Assembly (NCBI GenBank): GCA_013696535.1
Contig: JACCYI010000378.1
Coordinates: 1 to 5,723 of the forward strand
Source of the DNA: Solirubrobacterales bacterium
GTDB lineage: Bacteria > Actinomycetota > Thermoleophilia > Solirubrobacterales > Solirubrobacteraceae
Length of the DNA: 5,723 nt
Direction: 5' to 3'
Shown: positions 1 to 4,480 of the stretch, piece by piece
Position numbering within the stretch: the stretch's first letter is position 1
Layout of the letters: each line of letters opens with the position of its first letter
Program-made: the position numbers and the translations under genes
Notes under the pieces: generated by a model
Told to the model about the DNA's origin: nothing
Databases searched by the model: none
Seen by the model: the letters and a program-made list of their open reading frames with translations, nothing else

Positions 1-136
1 TCTCGGCGTACGTGCTACCCGTCTCCGGGGGAAGCTCGAGCTCGTCGGGCAGCGGATCGAGACCCACTTCGCCCCCGATGAGCCGTTCGAATTCACGCAG
101 CTTGTGGGAATTGCGGGTTGCGAGCACCACGCGCAT
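1..136 (-). CDS. rdgB: RdgB/HAM1-family XTP/dITP pyrophosphatase, N-terminal part (runs off the window)
   Basis: Reading the minus strand from 136 gives 45 residues starting MRVVLATRNSHKLREF and ending GSTYAE at the window edge. The T-R-N-x-x-K-x-x-E pattern (T7, N9, K12, E15) is the N-terminal substrate-loop signature of the HAM1/RdgB family, and the later 'PPETGSTYAE' matches the conserved E-[TD]-G-x-[TS]-[YF]-x-x-N-A region. The family hydrolyses non-canonical purine nucleoside triphosphates (dITP, XTP, ITP) to the monophosphate and pyrophosphate in the cytoplasm, which keeps them out of DNA and RNA. The ATG lies 10 nt after the rph stop codon. An AGGCGG that overlaps that stop (143-148) sits 6 nt upstream and can act as ribosome binding site, so co-translation with rph is likely. 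rdgB directly after rph is a common bacterial order. About three quarters of the gene lies outside the window, so its integrity cannot be judged. Confidence 0.9.
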   Translation of the reverse strand, partial: MRVVLATRNSHKLREFERLIGGEVGLDPLPDELELPPETGSTYAE

Positions 137-146
137 CGCTCGCCGC

Positions 147-872
147 CTAGACAGTCGCGACGGCCGCTTGCTGAGCGGTCCGAAGCTCCTCGATGCCCCT
201 CTGCGCGAGCGCGAGCAGATCGTCGAGGTGCGCACGAGACAGGGGCGTCCGCTCGGCGGTCGCCTGCACCTCGATCAGACCGCCCTCCCCCGTCATGACA
301 ACGTTGGCGTCAACTTCGGCGGAGGAGTCCTCGGGGTAGTCGAGGTCGAGCAGTGCCACTCCGTCGACCATGCCGCAGGAGACGGCTGCCACGCTTCCGG
401 TCAGGGGCAGAGCGGTGAGCCGCCCCTCGCCGACCAGCCGGCGGCACGCGAGCTCGAGGGCGACATAGCCGCCCGTGATGGAGGCGCACCGGGTCCCCCC
501 GTCGGCCTGGAGGACGTCACAGTCGATGTACACCGTTCGCTCGCCGAGCGCGGTGAAGTCGATGACTCCGCGCAGGGAGCGCCCGATCAGTCGCTGGATC
601 TCGACGGTCCGGCCGTCCGGACGGCCCTTTGAGACGTCCCGAGCCTTGCGGTCTCCCGTCGAAGCCGGGAGCATGCCGTACTCGGCAGTCACCCAGCCGC
701 GTCCCTGGCCCTTCATCCAGCGCGGGACCGAATCCTGCACCGAAGCCGTGCAGATCACCCGGGTCTCACCGCACGAGATGAGCGCGGAACCGGTGGCCGG
801 GCGTACGAAGCCCGGTTCGATGGTGACGGGGCGCAGGGCATCGACCGCCCGTCCGCCGCTGCGCTCAGGCAT
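147..872 (-). CDS. rph: Ribonuclease PH (tRNA 3'-end phosphorolytic exonuclease)
   Basis: This 241-residue protein has the normal full length for RNase PH. The enzyme removes nucleotides downstream of the CCA end of tRNA precursors by phosphorolysis, releasing nucleoside diphosphates, and acts as a hexameric ring in the cytoplasm. Visible family signatures are RPVTIEPGF (14-22), KGQGRGWVTAEYGMLP (54-69), GRTVEIQRLIGRSLRGV (87-103, with the RNA- and phosphate-contacting arginines), DGGTRCASITG (124-134, Thr127-Arg128 binding phosphate) and the acidic block LDLDYPEDS-x-x-x-VDAN (175-190) that holds the catalytic aspartates. I chose the ATG at 870-872 over the TTG one codon earlier. It forms a TGATG junction with the murI stop (one shared base), and a GGGAG at 882-886 sits 9 nt upstream. 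The overlap suggests translational coupling to murI, and rdgB follows 10 nt after the stop. No key residue appears to be missing. Confidence 0.97.
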   Translation of the reverse strand: MPERSGGRAVDALRPVTIEPGFVRPATGSALISCGETRVICTASVQDSVPRWMKGQGRGWVTAEYGMLPASTGDRKARDVSKGRPDGRTVEIQRLIGRSLRGVIDFTALGERTVYIDCDVLQADGGTRCASITGGYVALELACRRLVGEGRLTALPLTGSVAAVSCGMVDGVALLDLDYPEDSSAEVDANVVMTGEGGLIEVQATAERTPLSRAHLDDLLALAQRGIEELRTAQQAAVATV

Positions 873-1738
873 CAAGCCCCGCTCCCGGCGGGCACCGGAG
901 TGCGGAGCTCGATCTGGGCGACATCACCGAGGGGCATCTGCAGGAAGCGGGTGCCCAGCGCCCGGAACGCCTCCGGATCGCCCGTGGACAGGAAGTCGTA
1001 AGAGCCCTCGCCACCGCCCCGGTCCAGCGACTCCAGGCCGCGGGCCGCGAGCGCGGACTCCACCCGCCGGGCAATGGCAGCGCCGGGCGTGATCAGCGTC
1101 ACCCCGGGACCGAGCATCCGCTGGAGCATCGGACGGACAAGGGGAAAGTGAGTGCAGCCGAGGATCACGGTGTCGACCCTGGCCGCGCGAAGCGGCTCGC
1201 AGTACGCGCGCACCGTGTCGACCACCGCCTCGTCGAACGGGAACCCGCCCTGGATGATCGGGGCCAGGTCCGGGCAGGCGACGCTCTCGAGGTGCACGTG
1301 CGGATCGGCCGCCGCCAGCGCCCGCTCATAGGCCCCGGTCGCCACGGTCGCGGGCGTAGCGAGAAGGCCGACGCGCCCCGTCCGGGTCGCGACGACGGCC
1401 GCCTGTGCCTCAGGACCGATCACCGCGATGACGTCCACCGCGTCAGGAGTTCCGTCCTCGTAGCGGGCTCGGAGGGTCGGCACCGCCGCGGCGGCCGCCG
1501 AGTTGCAGGCCACCACGAGCAGCTTCGCGCCCCGAGCGACCAGGGCGTCGGCGATCTCGAGCCCGAACTCCTCGAGCTGCTCCGCGGGACGCATGCCGTA
1601 CGGAAAGCGCGCCGTGTCGCCCAGGTAGAGGAAGTCCTCCTGCGGCAGAGCGACCAGCAGCTCGTGGAGCACAGTGAGGCCGCCCACGCCGGAGTCAAAG
1701 ACGCCGACGGGACGGGAGCGACGCTCGACATCGGTCAC
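872..1738 (-). CDS. murI: Glutamate racemase
   Basis: This 288-residue enzyme interconverts L- and D-glutamate without a cofactor and supplies the D-Glu of the peptidoglycan stem peptide. Clear family motifs are VGVFDSGVGGLTVLHEL (11-27, with Asp15 and Ser16 at the active site), PYG (46-48), VVACNSAAA (75-83) and VILGCTHFPL (191-200). Cys78 and Cys195 are the two catalytic cysteines, and both are present. An ATPATVATGAY stretch (127-137) matches the conserved substrate-contacting region. The length is slightly above the usual 260-280 residues because of a short N-terminal lead and an alanine/glycine-rich tail. The GTG start at 1736-1738 lacks a Shine-Dalgarno sequence. Exactly 6 nt before it is CAGACT (1745-1750), which keeps the key A and T of a -10 hexamer, so a leaderless mRNA is possible. 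murI opens the murI-rph-rdgB unit. It shares one base with rph. Confidence 0.97.
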   Translation of the reverse strand: MTDVERRSRPVGVFDSGVGGLTVLHELLVALPQEDFLYLGDTARFPYGMRPAEQLEEFGLEIADALVARGAKLLVVACNSAAAAAVPTLRARYEDGTPDAVDVIAVIGPEAQAAVVATRTGRVGLLATPATVATGAYERALAAADPHVHLESVACPDLAPIIQGGFPFDEAVVDTVRAYCEPLRAARVDTVILGCTHFPLVRPMLQRMLGPGVTLITPGAAIARRVESALAARGLESLDRGGGEGSYDFLSTGDPEAFRALGTRFLQMPLGDVAQIELRTPVPAGSGA

Positions 1739-1750
1739 GACGCCAGTCTG
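1739..1750 (-). promoter_or_regulatory. Possible leaderless murI promoter (-10 CAGACT)
   Basis: CAGACT (1750-1745 on the minus strand) retains the A at the second position and the T at the sixth that define a -10 hexamer, and lies exactly 6 nt before the murI GTG. Transcription would then start at or very near the start codon. It lies just past the hairpin that follows the pilin gene, which would give murI its own promoter after a terminator. No convincing -35 element is seen. This is weak evidence based on spacing and two key bases. Confidence 0.3.
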
Positions 1751-1753
1751 TCA

Positions 1754-1781
1754 CGGCGGCGGACGCGAACGCCCGCCGCCG
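1754..1781 (-). terminator. Strong GC hairpin with UUCG tetraloop between pilin and murI
   Basis: In the minus-strand transcript, CGGCGGCGG (1781-1773) pairs perfectly with CCGCCGCCG (1762-1754). The 10 bases between them, GCGTTCGCGT, continue the helix with one G-U and two G-C pairs and close on a UUCG tetraloop, so the stem is 12 bp in all. The structure begins 12 nt after the pilin stop codon and ends 15 nt before the murI start. On the plus strand the loop would be CGAA with an A-C mismatch, so the helix is best in the pilin/murI direction. There is no U-tract after it. It may be a GC-type terminator, or a 3' stabiliser that lets a pilin mRNA outlast the murI message. The pairing is seen in the sequence; the function is inferred. 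Confidence 0.55.
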
Positions 1782-1793
1782 GTCCGAGCCGGC

Positions 1794-2015
1794 TCACTTC
1801 CGGCCGCCGCCCACGTCGCCGATCGCATCCTTGAGCTTGGACACGATCTCCGTGGCGATCGCCTTGTCCGAGAACCCGCCAGATGCCTTGACCACTCCCG
1901 CGAGGATCACCGCGATGAGCAGGATCAGGCCGACGTACTCCACCGTTCCCTGCCCGCGTTCGCGGCCCATGGACACCCACGCCGCATGCATACGGCCGAT
2001 CAGTTCGTAGCCCAT
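1794..2015 (-). CDS. Class IV-b (Flp-type) prepilin-like protein, 73 aa
   Basis: A small prepilin. The ATG at 2013-2015 is chosen because GGAGG (2026-2030) lies 10 nt upstream; an open frame extends further upstream (to 2126) but has no such support. The 21-residue leader contains MGRERG at its end and is followed by QGTVEYVGLILLIAVILAGVV. Cleavage after Gly21 would leave Glu at +5 and Tyr at +6 of the mature protein, the hallmark of Flp-type and other class IV-b pilins processed by a TadV/PilD-like peptidase. The hydrophobic helix spans roughly residues 27-44, and a short tail of about 29 residues with an amphipathic KAIATEIVSKLKDAIGDV-like helix ends in GGGRK. Such pilins form thin fibres for adhesion or DNA uptake at the envelope. 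No Tad secretion genes (tadA, B, C, rcpC) are in this window, so the pilin is an orphan here. A membrane-anchored pseudopilin role is also possible. Confidence 0.8.
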   Translation of the reverse strand: MGYELIGRMHAAWVSMGRERGQGTVEYVGLILLIAVILAGVVKASGGFSDKAIATEIVSKLKDAIGDVGGGRK

Positions 2016-2024
2016 CTCGAGGAG

Positions 2025-2030
2025 ACCTCC
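2025..2030 (-). promoter_or_regulatory. Shine-Dalgarno sequence deciding the pilin start
   Basis: On the minus strand GGAGGT reads from 2030 to 2025 and is followed 9 nt later by the ATG at 2015. This is the strongest Shine-Dalgarno sequence on the minus strand of the window. It shows that the pilin starts at 2015 and not at the upstream or downstream methionines in the same frame (2126, 1991, 1970). It also contrasts with murI, the glycosyltransferase and the zinc-ribbon gene, which lack one. Confidence 0.75.
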
Positions 2031-2044
2031 ATCATTCGCTTTCC

Positions 2045-2079
2045 CCGCCTGGTGGCGGAGCCGGAAGCAAGTCTCCGGC
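2045..2079 (-). other. Tandem short hairpins in the pilin 5' leader
   Basis: Two adjacent inverted repeats lie upstream of the pilin ribosome binding site: GCCGGA/TCCGGC (2060-2065 with 2074-2079, 8-nt loop) and CCGCC/GGCGG (2045-2049 with 2054-2058, 4-nt loop). A single base separates them. In the pilin mRNA they would form a structured leader ending about 15 nt before the GGAGG. I could not match them to a known riboswitch class; the conserved c-di-GMP-I core segments are not present. In GC-rich DNA such short stems can occur by chance. Confidence 0.35.
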
Positions 2080-2087
2080 CTGAGGCG

Positions 2088-2140
2088 GTGACGTCTCCAG
2101 ACCTGTTGGTGACGGATGTGCGACAACCTCGTGACGTCTC
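2088..2140 (+). repeat. Three GTGACG direct repeats, 21 and 22 bp apart (possible operator)
   Basis: GTGACGTCTC occurs perfectly at 2088-2097 and 2131-2140. A shorter GTGACG lies between them at 2109-2114. The starts are 21 and 22 bp apart, about two helical turns, so all three copies face the same side of the DNA. Each full copy holds the palindromic core GACGTC. The last copy abuts the ATG of the glycosyltransferase gene, where a Shine-Dalgarno sequence would normally be. The array sits between the divergent pilin and glycosyltransferase genes and could control both. The repeats and spacing are seen directly; binding by a regulator is inferred. Confidence 0.45.
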
Positions 2141-3073
2141 ATGCGCGTCCTGATCGTCACCAACCTCTATCCGTCCGACGAGCGTCCGGCGGTCGGCCCG
2201 TTCGTCCGCGACCAGGTCGAGGCGCTCCGTCGCCGGGGCGACCTCGACATCGAGCTCTTCACCTTCGCACCGGGACTCCGGGGGTACCCGGCTGCCGCGC
2301 TCGAGCTGCGGCGGCGCTACGGCAACGAGACCTTCGACGTCGTGCACGCCCACTTCGGGCTCTGCGCGTGGCCGGCGCTGGCCGCTCGCGCCGGTCCTGT
2401 CGTCGTGACCCTTCACGGCAACGACCTCCTTCACCCCCGGTCGGCTCGGATCACACGCGCGGCCCTGCCCCTGGTCGCCCTTCCGGCCGCGGTCTCGCGT
2501 GAATTCTCCCGTCTCGTGCCCGGTGTCGCCCGCGCGCGCCGAGTCGCGGTGCTCCCCATGGGGGTCGACCTCGCCCGCTTCCGCCCCATCCCCCGCGCCG
2601 AGGCCCGGGCACGTCTGGGGCTCGATCCCGCTGGCCCGTACCTTCTCTTCCCCCACGACCCCGTCCGGCCGCTCAAGCGCTACGACCGGGCGCGGGAAGC
2701 GGCCGGCGCAACTCCGCTGCTCACCCTGGGTGAAATCGACCCCGCGGAGGTCCCGTACTGGATCAATGCTGCCAATGCCGTGCTGGTGCCCTCACAAGCG
2801 GAAGGCTTCGGCCTGGCCGTCATCGAGGCGATCGCGTGCGGCGTGCCCGCCTTCGCGACGCCCGTCGGGATCCACCGGCTCGCACTCGACGGAATCGAGG
2901 GTGCGCTGTGCGCGCCGTTCGAGGCGCAGACGTGGCGCGCAGCGCTGCAACCCCACCTCGATCACCCGGATCCACGGGTGGACGGACGCGCGCGCGCCGA
3001 GCTCTTCAGCGTCGACCGGATGGCCGGGAGAGTGGTCGAGGCCTGGCGTGAGGTCGCCGCCCCTGTCAGCTGA
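2141..3073 (+). CDS. GT4-type (GT-B fold) glycosyltransferase, compact
   Basis: This 310-residue retaining glycosyltransferase of the GT4 / 'glycosyl transferases group 1' type would move a sugar from a nucleotide-activated donor to a lipid, polysaccharide or protein acceptor, probably at the inner face of the membrane. The N-terminal half starts MRVLIVTNLYPSDERP, followed by VGPFVRDQVEALRRRG (18-33, acceptor-side loop), DVVHAHFG (66-73) and VTLHGNDLL (89-97, the usual H-G-x-D-L). The C-terminal donor domain has LPMGVDLARF (138-147), a basic patch R176-x-x-K179 and the EX7E motif EGFGLAVIE (Glu221 and Glu229) with the usual GVPAFATPVG after it. At 310 residues it is some 60-90 shorter than common GT4 enzymes; the region between the basic patch and EX7E is reduced to about 40 residues. 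No signal peptide or membrane helix is seen. The start lacks a Shine-Dalgarno sequence. Donor and acceptor cannot be told. It is followed after 31 bp by the zinc-ribbon gene. Confidence 0.88.
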   Translation: MRVLIVTNLYPSDERPAVGPFVRDQVEALRRRGDLDIELFTFAPGLRGYPAAALELRRRYGNETFDVVHAHFGLCAWPALAARAGPVVVTLHGNDLLHPRSARITRAALPLVALPAAVSREFSRLVPGVARARRVAVLPMGVDLARFRPIPRAEARARLGLDPAGPYLLFPHDPVRPLKRYDRAREAAGATPLLTLGEIDPAEVPYWINAANAVLVPSQAEGFGLAVIEAIACGVPAFATPVGIHRLALDGIEGALCAPFEAQTWRAALQPHLDHPDPRVDGRARAELFSVDRMAGRVVEAWREVAAPVS

Positions 3074-3089
3074 CCGACCGGGCCGCCGA

Positions 3090-3104
3090 TACCCTCAACG
3101 CATC
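3090..3104 (+). promoter_or_regulatory. Possible -10 element of a near-leaderless promoter for the zinc-ribbon gene
   Basis: The 31 bp between the glycosyltransferase stop and the next ATG contain no Shine-Dalgarno sequence but hold TACCCT (3090-3095), a TAnnnT hexamer, 9 nt before the ATG. Transcription from it would start within a few bases of the start codon. The same arrangement (TACCGT, 9 nt, ATG) precedes nadB in this window. No good -35 is visible. If it is real, the zinc-ribbon/SPOR pair has its own promoter and does not depend only on read-through from the glycosyltransferase gene. Confidence 0.35.
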
Positions 3105-3761
3105 ATGAAGGGCCTGTTGCGACGCATCCGACCCGCCCGCGACGAGGAACACGCCGCGACCTCGGTCACGGCCGCAGCCTCTCCCGTGCCGACTGGGTCT
3201 CTTCCCGCAGGAGAGCCGGCCGAGGACACGGCCGCTGCGGATCCCCGGCCGCCGCTGCCGGCAGGGGTGGCGCCCGAGGAGCTCATCGGCGACCCCCCCG
3301 ACACCCGCCGGCGCGGACGGCTGCGTCGCAGGCTGCGCCACCTCCGTCAGGTCCGCGAGCTCATGCTGCGCGACGTTGGAGGGCTCGTGTACGAGTTCCA
3401 CCGAGCTGGGGCGCGCAGCGGGCCGGGTGAGCCCGGTGACGTGCTCGTCGGCCGCAAGCTCGACCGCCTCGCAGGGCTTGACCTGGAGCGCCGTGAGCTC
3501 GAGGAACTGCTCGAGGACCGCCGTGCCGAGACCGTCCTACGTGAGCCGGGAGTGGGCGGAACCTGCGCCGTCTGCGGTGATTACTTCGCTTCTGACGCCC
3601 ATTTCTGCGCACATTGCGGCGAACGGGTGGACGGCCGCGCAAGCGACGGCTCGCCCGTCGAAACCGGCCACAGTCGGGCTCCTGCCGAGTCGCACCCTGA
3701 CGTCGAGGCAGAAGTGGGCAGTGGCGAGCGAGCTGCCCATGCCGGGAGGATCGCCACGTGA
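3105..3761 (+). CDS. Soluble zinc-ribbon protein of unknown function
   Basis: A 218-residue protein I cannot name. It begins with a short basic segment (MKGLLRRIRPAR) and an Ala/Pro/Glu-rich, probably disordered stretch (about 15-65). An arginine-rich helix follows (68-92, TRRRGRLRRRLRHLRQVREL), then a charged heptad-like helix (116-146), then a zinc ribbon in which Cys154, Cys157, Cys168 and Cys171 form C-x2-C-x10-C-x2-C. The C-terminal 45 residues are again low in order. There is no signal peptide or membrane segment, so it should be cytoplasmic, and its basic parts could bind nucleic acid or acidic lipid. The open frame continues upstream inside the glycosyltransferase gene, but the protein-like composition starts at this ATG. 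Its stop overlaps the next start by 4 nt (GTGA), which makes translational coupling likely. Zinc ribbons of this type occur in RNA-binding, transcription and scaffold proteins, so no function should be assigned. Confidence 0.75.
   Translation: MKGLLRRIRPARDEEHAATSVTAAASPVPTGSLPAGEPAEDTAAADPRPPLPAGVAPEELIGDPPDTRRRGRLRRRLRHLRQVRELMLRDVGGLVYEFHRAGARSGPGEPGDVLVGRKLDRLAGLDLERRELEELLEDRRAETVLREPGVGGTCAVCGDYFASDAHFCAHCGERVDGRASDGSPVETGHSRAPAESHPDVEAEVGSGERAAHAGRIAT
3744..3760 (+). promoter_or_regulatory. Ribosome binding site and GTGA overlap that fix the SPOR-protein start
   Basis: GGGAGGA (3744-3750) is followed after 7 nt by GTG at 3758-3760. That GTG overlaps the upstream TGA (3759-3761). The good Shine-Dalgarno sequence and the 4-nt overlap together make this start very likely and imply that ribosomes pass directly from the zinc-ribbon gene to this one. 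Confidence 0.8.
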
Positions 3762-4480
3762 CCCAGCCGCGGTCGATCCTCGAGGATCCGGTGAGACCGG
3801 CGCCGGTGGTGGTTCCCGATCCGACCCGACCGCCGGAAGCCGCCTGTCCTCGCTGTGGCGCGTCGCTGCGTGGAGATCAGGACTGGTGTTTGAATTGCGG
3901 CACGGCGGTCACCACGCGAGTGGCCACGGCCTCCGGGTGGCGTACGCCGGTGGCCATCGTCGCGACCGTCCTGGCCATCGCGCTCGTCGGCCTCATCGCC
4001 GCCTTCCTGGCCGTCTCCAACGATCCAGACAAGGTTGCGCAGGCACCCCCGAGCGCCTCCCAGCAAGCCGTCCCGACCACGCCGCCTCCGGCGACTCCCA
4101 CCCCTGAGCCCGACCCGATCACGCCGGACACCATCCCGCCGGCGACCGGCGGCGACCAGCCTCAAGCACCCGGTGACGAGCCGCCGTCCGCCGGCGGCGG
4201 CGCAACGGCGGTGAGCGCCTGGCCCTCGGGCAAGACCGCCTGGACGGTCGTGATGCTCTCGAGCCCCGGCCGTGCCGGTGCGAACAAGAAGGCAAAGGAA
4301 CTCGAGAGCGGCGGCACTGAAGTCGGGGTCTTGAAGTCGGACGAGTTCAAGAGCCTCCGTGGCGGCTATTACGTCGTGTTCTCAGGCCAGTTCAAGACCC
4401 AGAGCGCCGCCCAAGACGCCCTGACGGGTCTCCGCTCGCGTGCTCCTCAAGCGTACGTGCGGCGCGTCACGCCGCGCTGA
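3758..4480 (+). CDS. Membrane protein: zinc ribbon, one TM helix, Pro-rich linker, SPOR-like domain
   Basis: A 240-residue protein with four parts in order. First is a proline-rich N-terminus with a zinc ribbon, C30-P-R-C33 and C44-L-N-C47 (C-x2-C-x10-C-x2-C). Next is a single hydrophobic helix, about 64-86, preceded by Arg54 and Arg62 and followed by NDPDK, so the N-terminus is predicted to be inside. Then comes a Pro/Thr/Ala-rich linker, about 96-150, suited to crossing the wall. Last is a C-terminal SPOR-like repeat, about 159-238, with WTVVMLSS, then GGYYVVFSGQFKTQSAAQDAL and a final YVRRV strand. SPOR domains generally bind peptidoglycan strands stripped of stem peptides, often at the division site. 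The protein could thus link a cytoplasmic partner to the septum; the coupled zinc-ribbon gene is the obvious candidate. The gene's last 14 bp overlap the end of the convergent deacetylase-family gene. The domain calls come from pattern recognition only; the SPOR call is less certain than the zinc ribbon and the helix. Confidence 0.82.
   Translation: MTQPRSILEDPVRPAPVVVPDPTRPPEAACPRCGASLRGDQDWCLNCGTAVTTRVATASGWRTPVAIVATVLAIALVGLIAAFLAVSNDPDKVAQAPPSASQQAVPTTPPPATPTPEPDPITPDTIPPATGGDQPQAPGDEPPSAGGGATAVSAWPSGKTAWTVVMLSSPGRAGANKKAKELESGGTEVGVLKSDEFKSLRGGYYVVFSGQFKTQSAAQDALTGLRSRAPQAYVRRVTPR

Noticed and set aside
12..632. Long plus-strand open frame (206 codons) across the rdgB/rph region
   Set aside because: It lies antisense to clear rph and rdgB coding sequence, has no family signature, and is an effect of high GC content.
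873..875. TTG as the rph start
   Set aside because: It is adjacent to the ATG at 872, which forms the usual TGATG coupling with the murI stop; the TTG adds one residue only.
2016..2126. 37-residue N-terminal extension of the pilin
   Set aside because: It would give a leader of about 58 residues, is Arg/His-rich without family likeness, and runs through the hairpins and the ribosome binding site.
2016..2140. c-di-GMP-I (GEMM) riboswitch before the pilin
   Set aside because: The stem-loops suggested it, but the conserved core segments (GGGCAAACC-like and GACGCAAAGCC-like) and the GAAA tetraloop are absent on the minus strand.
2000..2656. Minus-strand open frame of 218 codons across the pilin leader and the glycosyltransferase
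   Set aside because: It is antisense to a well-supported GT4 gene, has a low-complexity Gly/Glu/Arg composition, and would cover the divergent promoter region.
2499..3104. Upstream extension of the zinc-ribbon gene inside the glycosyltransferase
   Set aside because: The frame is open, but the translation is Ser/Arg/Pro-rich shadow sequence; the real start is best placed at 3105, after the glycosyltransferase stop.
3581..4165. 194-codon minus-strand open frame across the zinc-ribbon and SPOR genes
   Set aside because: It is antisense to two genes with cysteine motifs and a membrane helix; its Arg/Gly-rich composition is typical of a GC-rich shadow frame.
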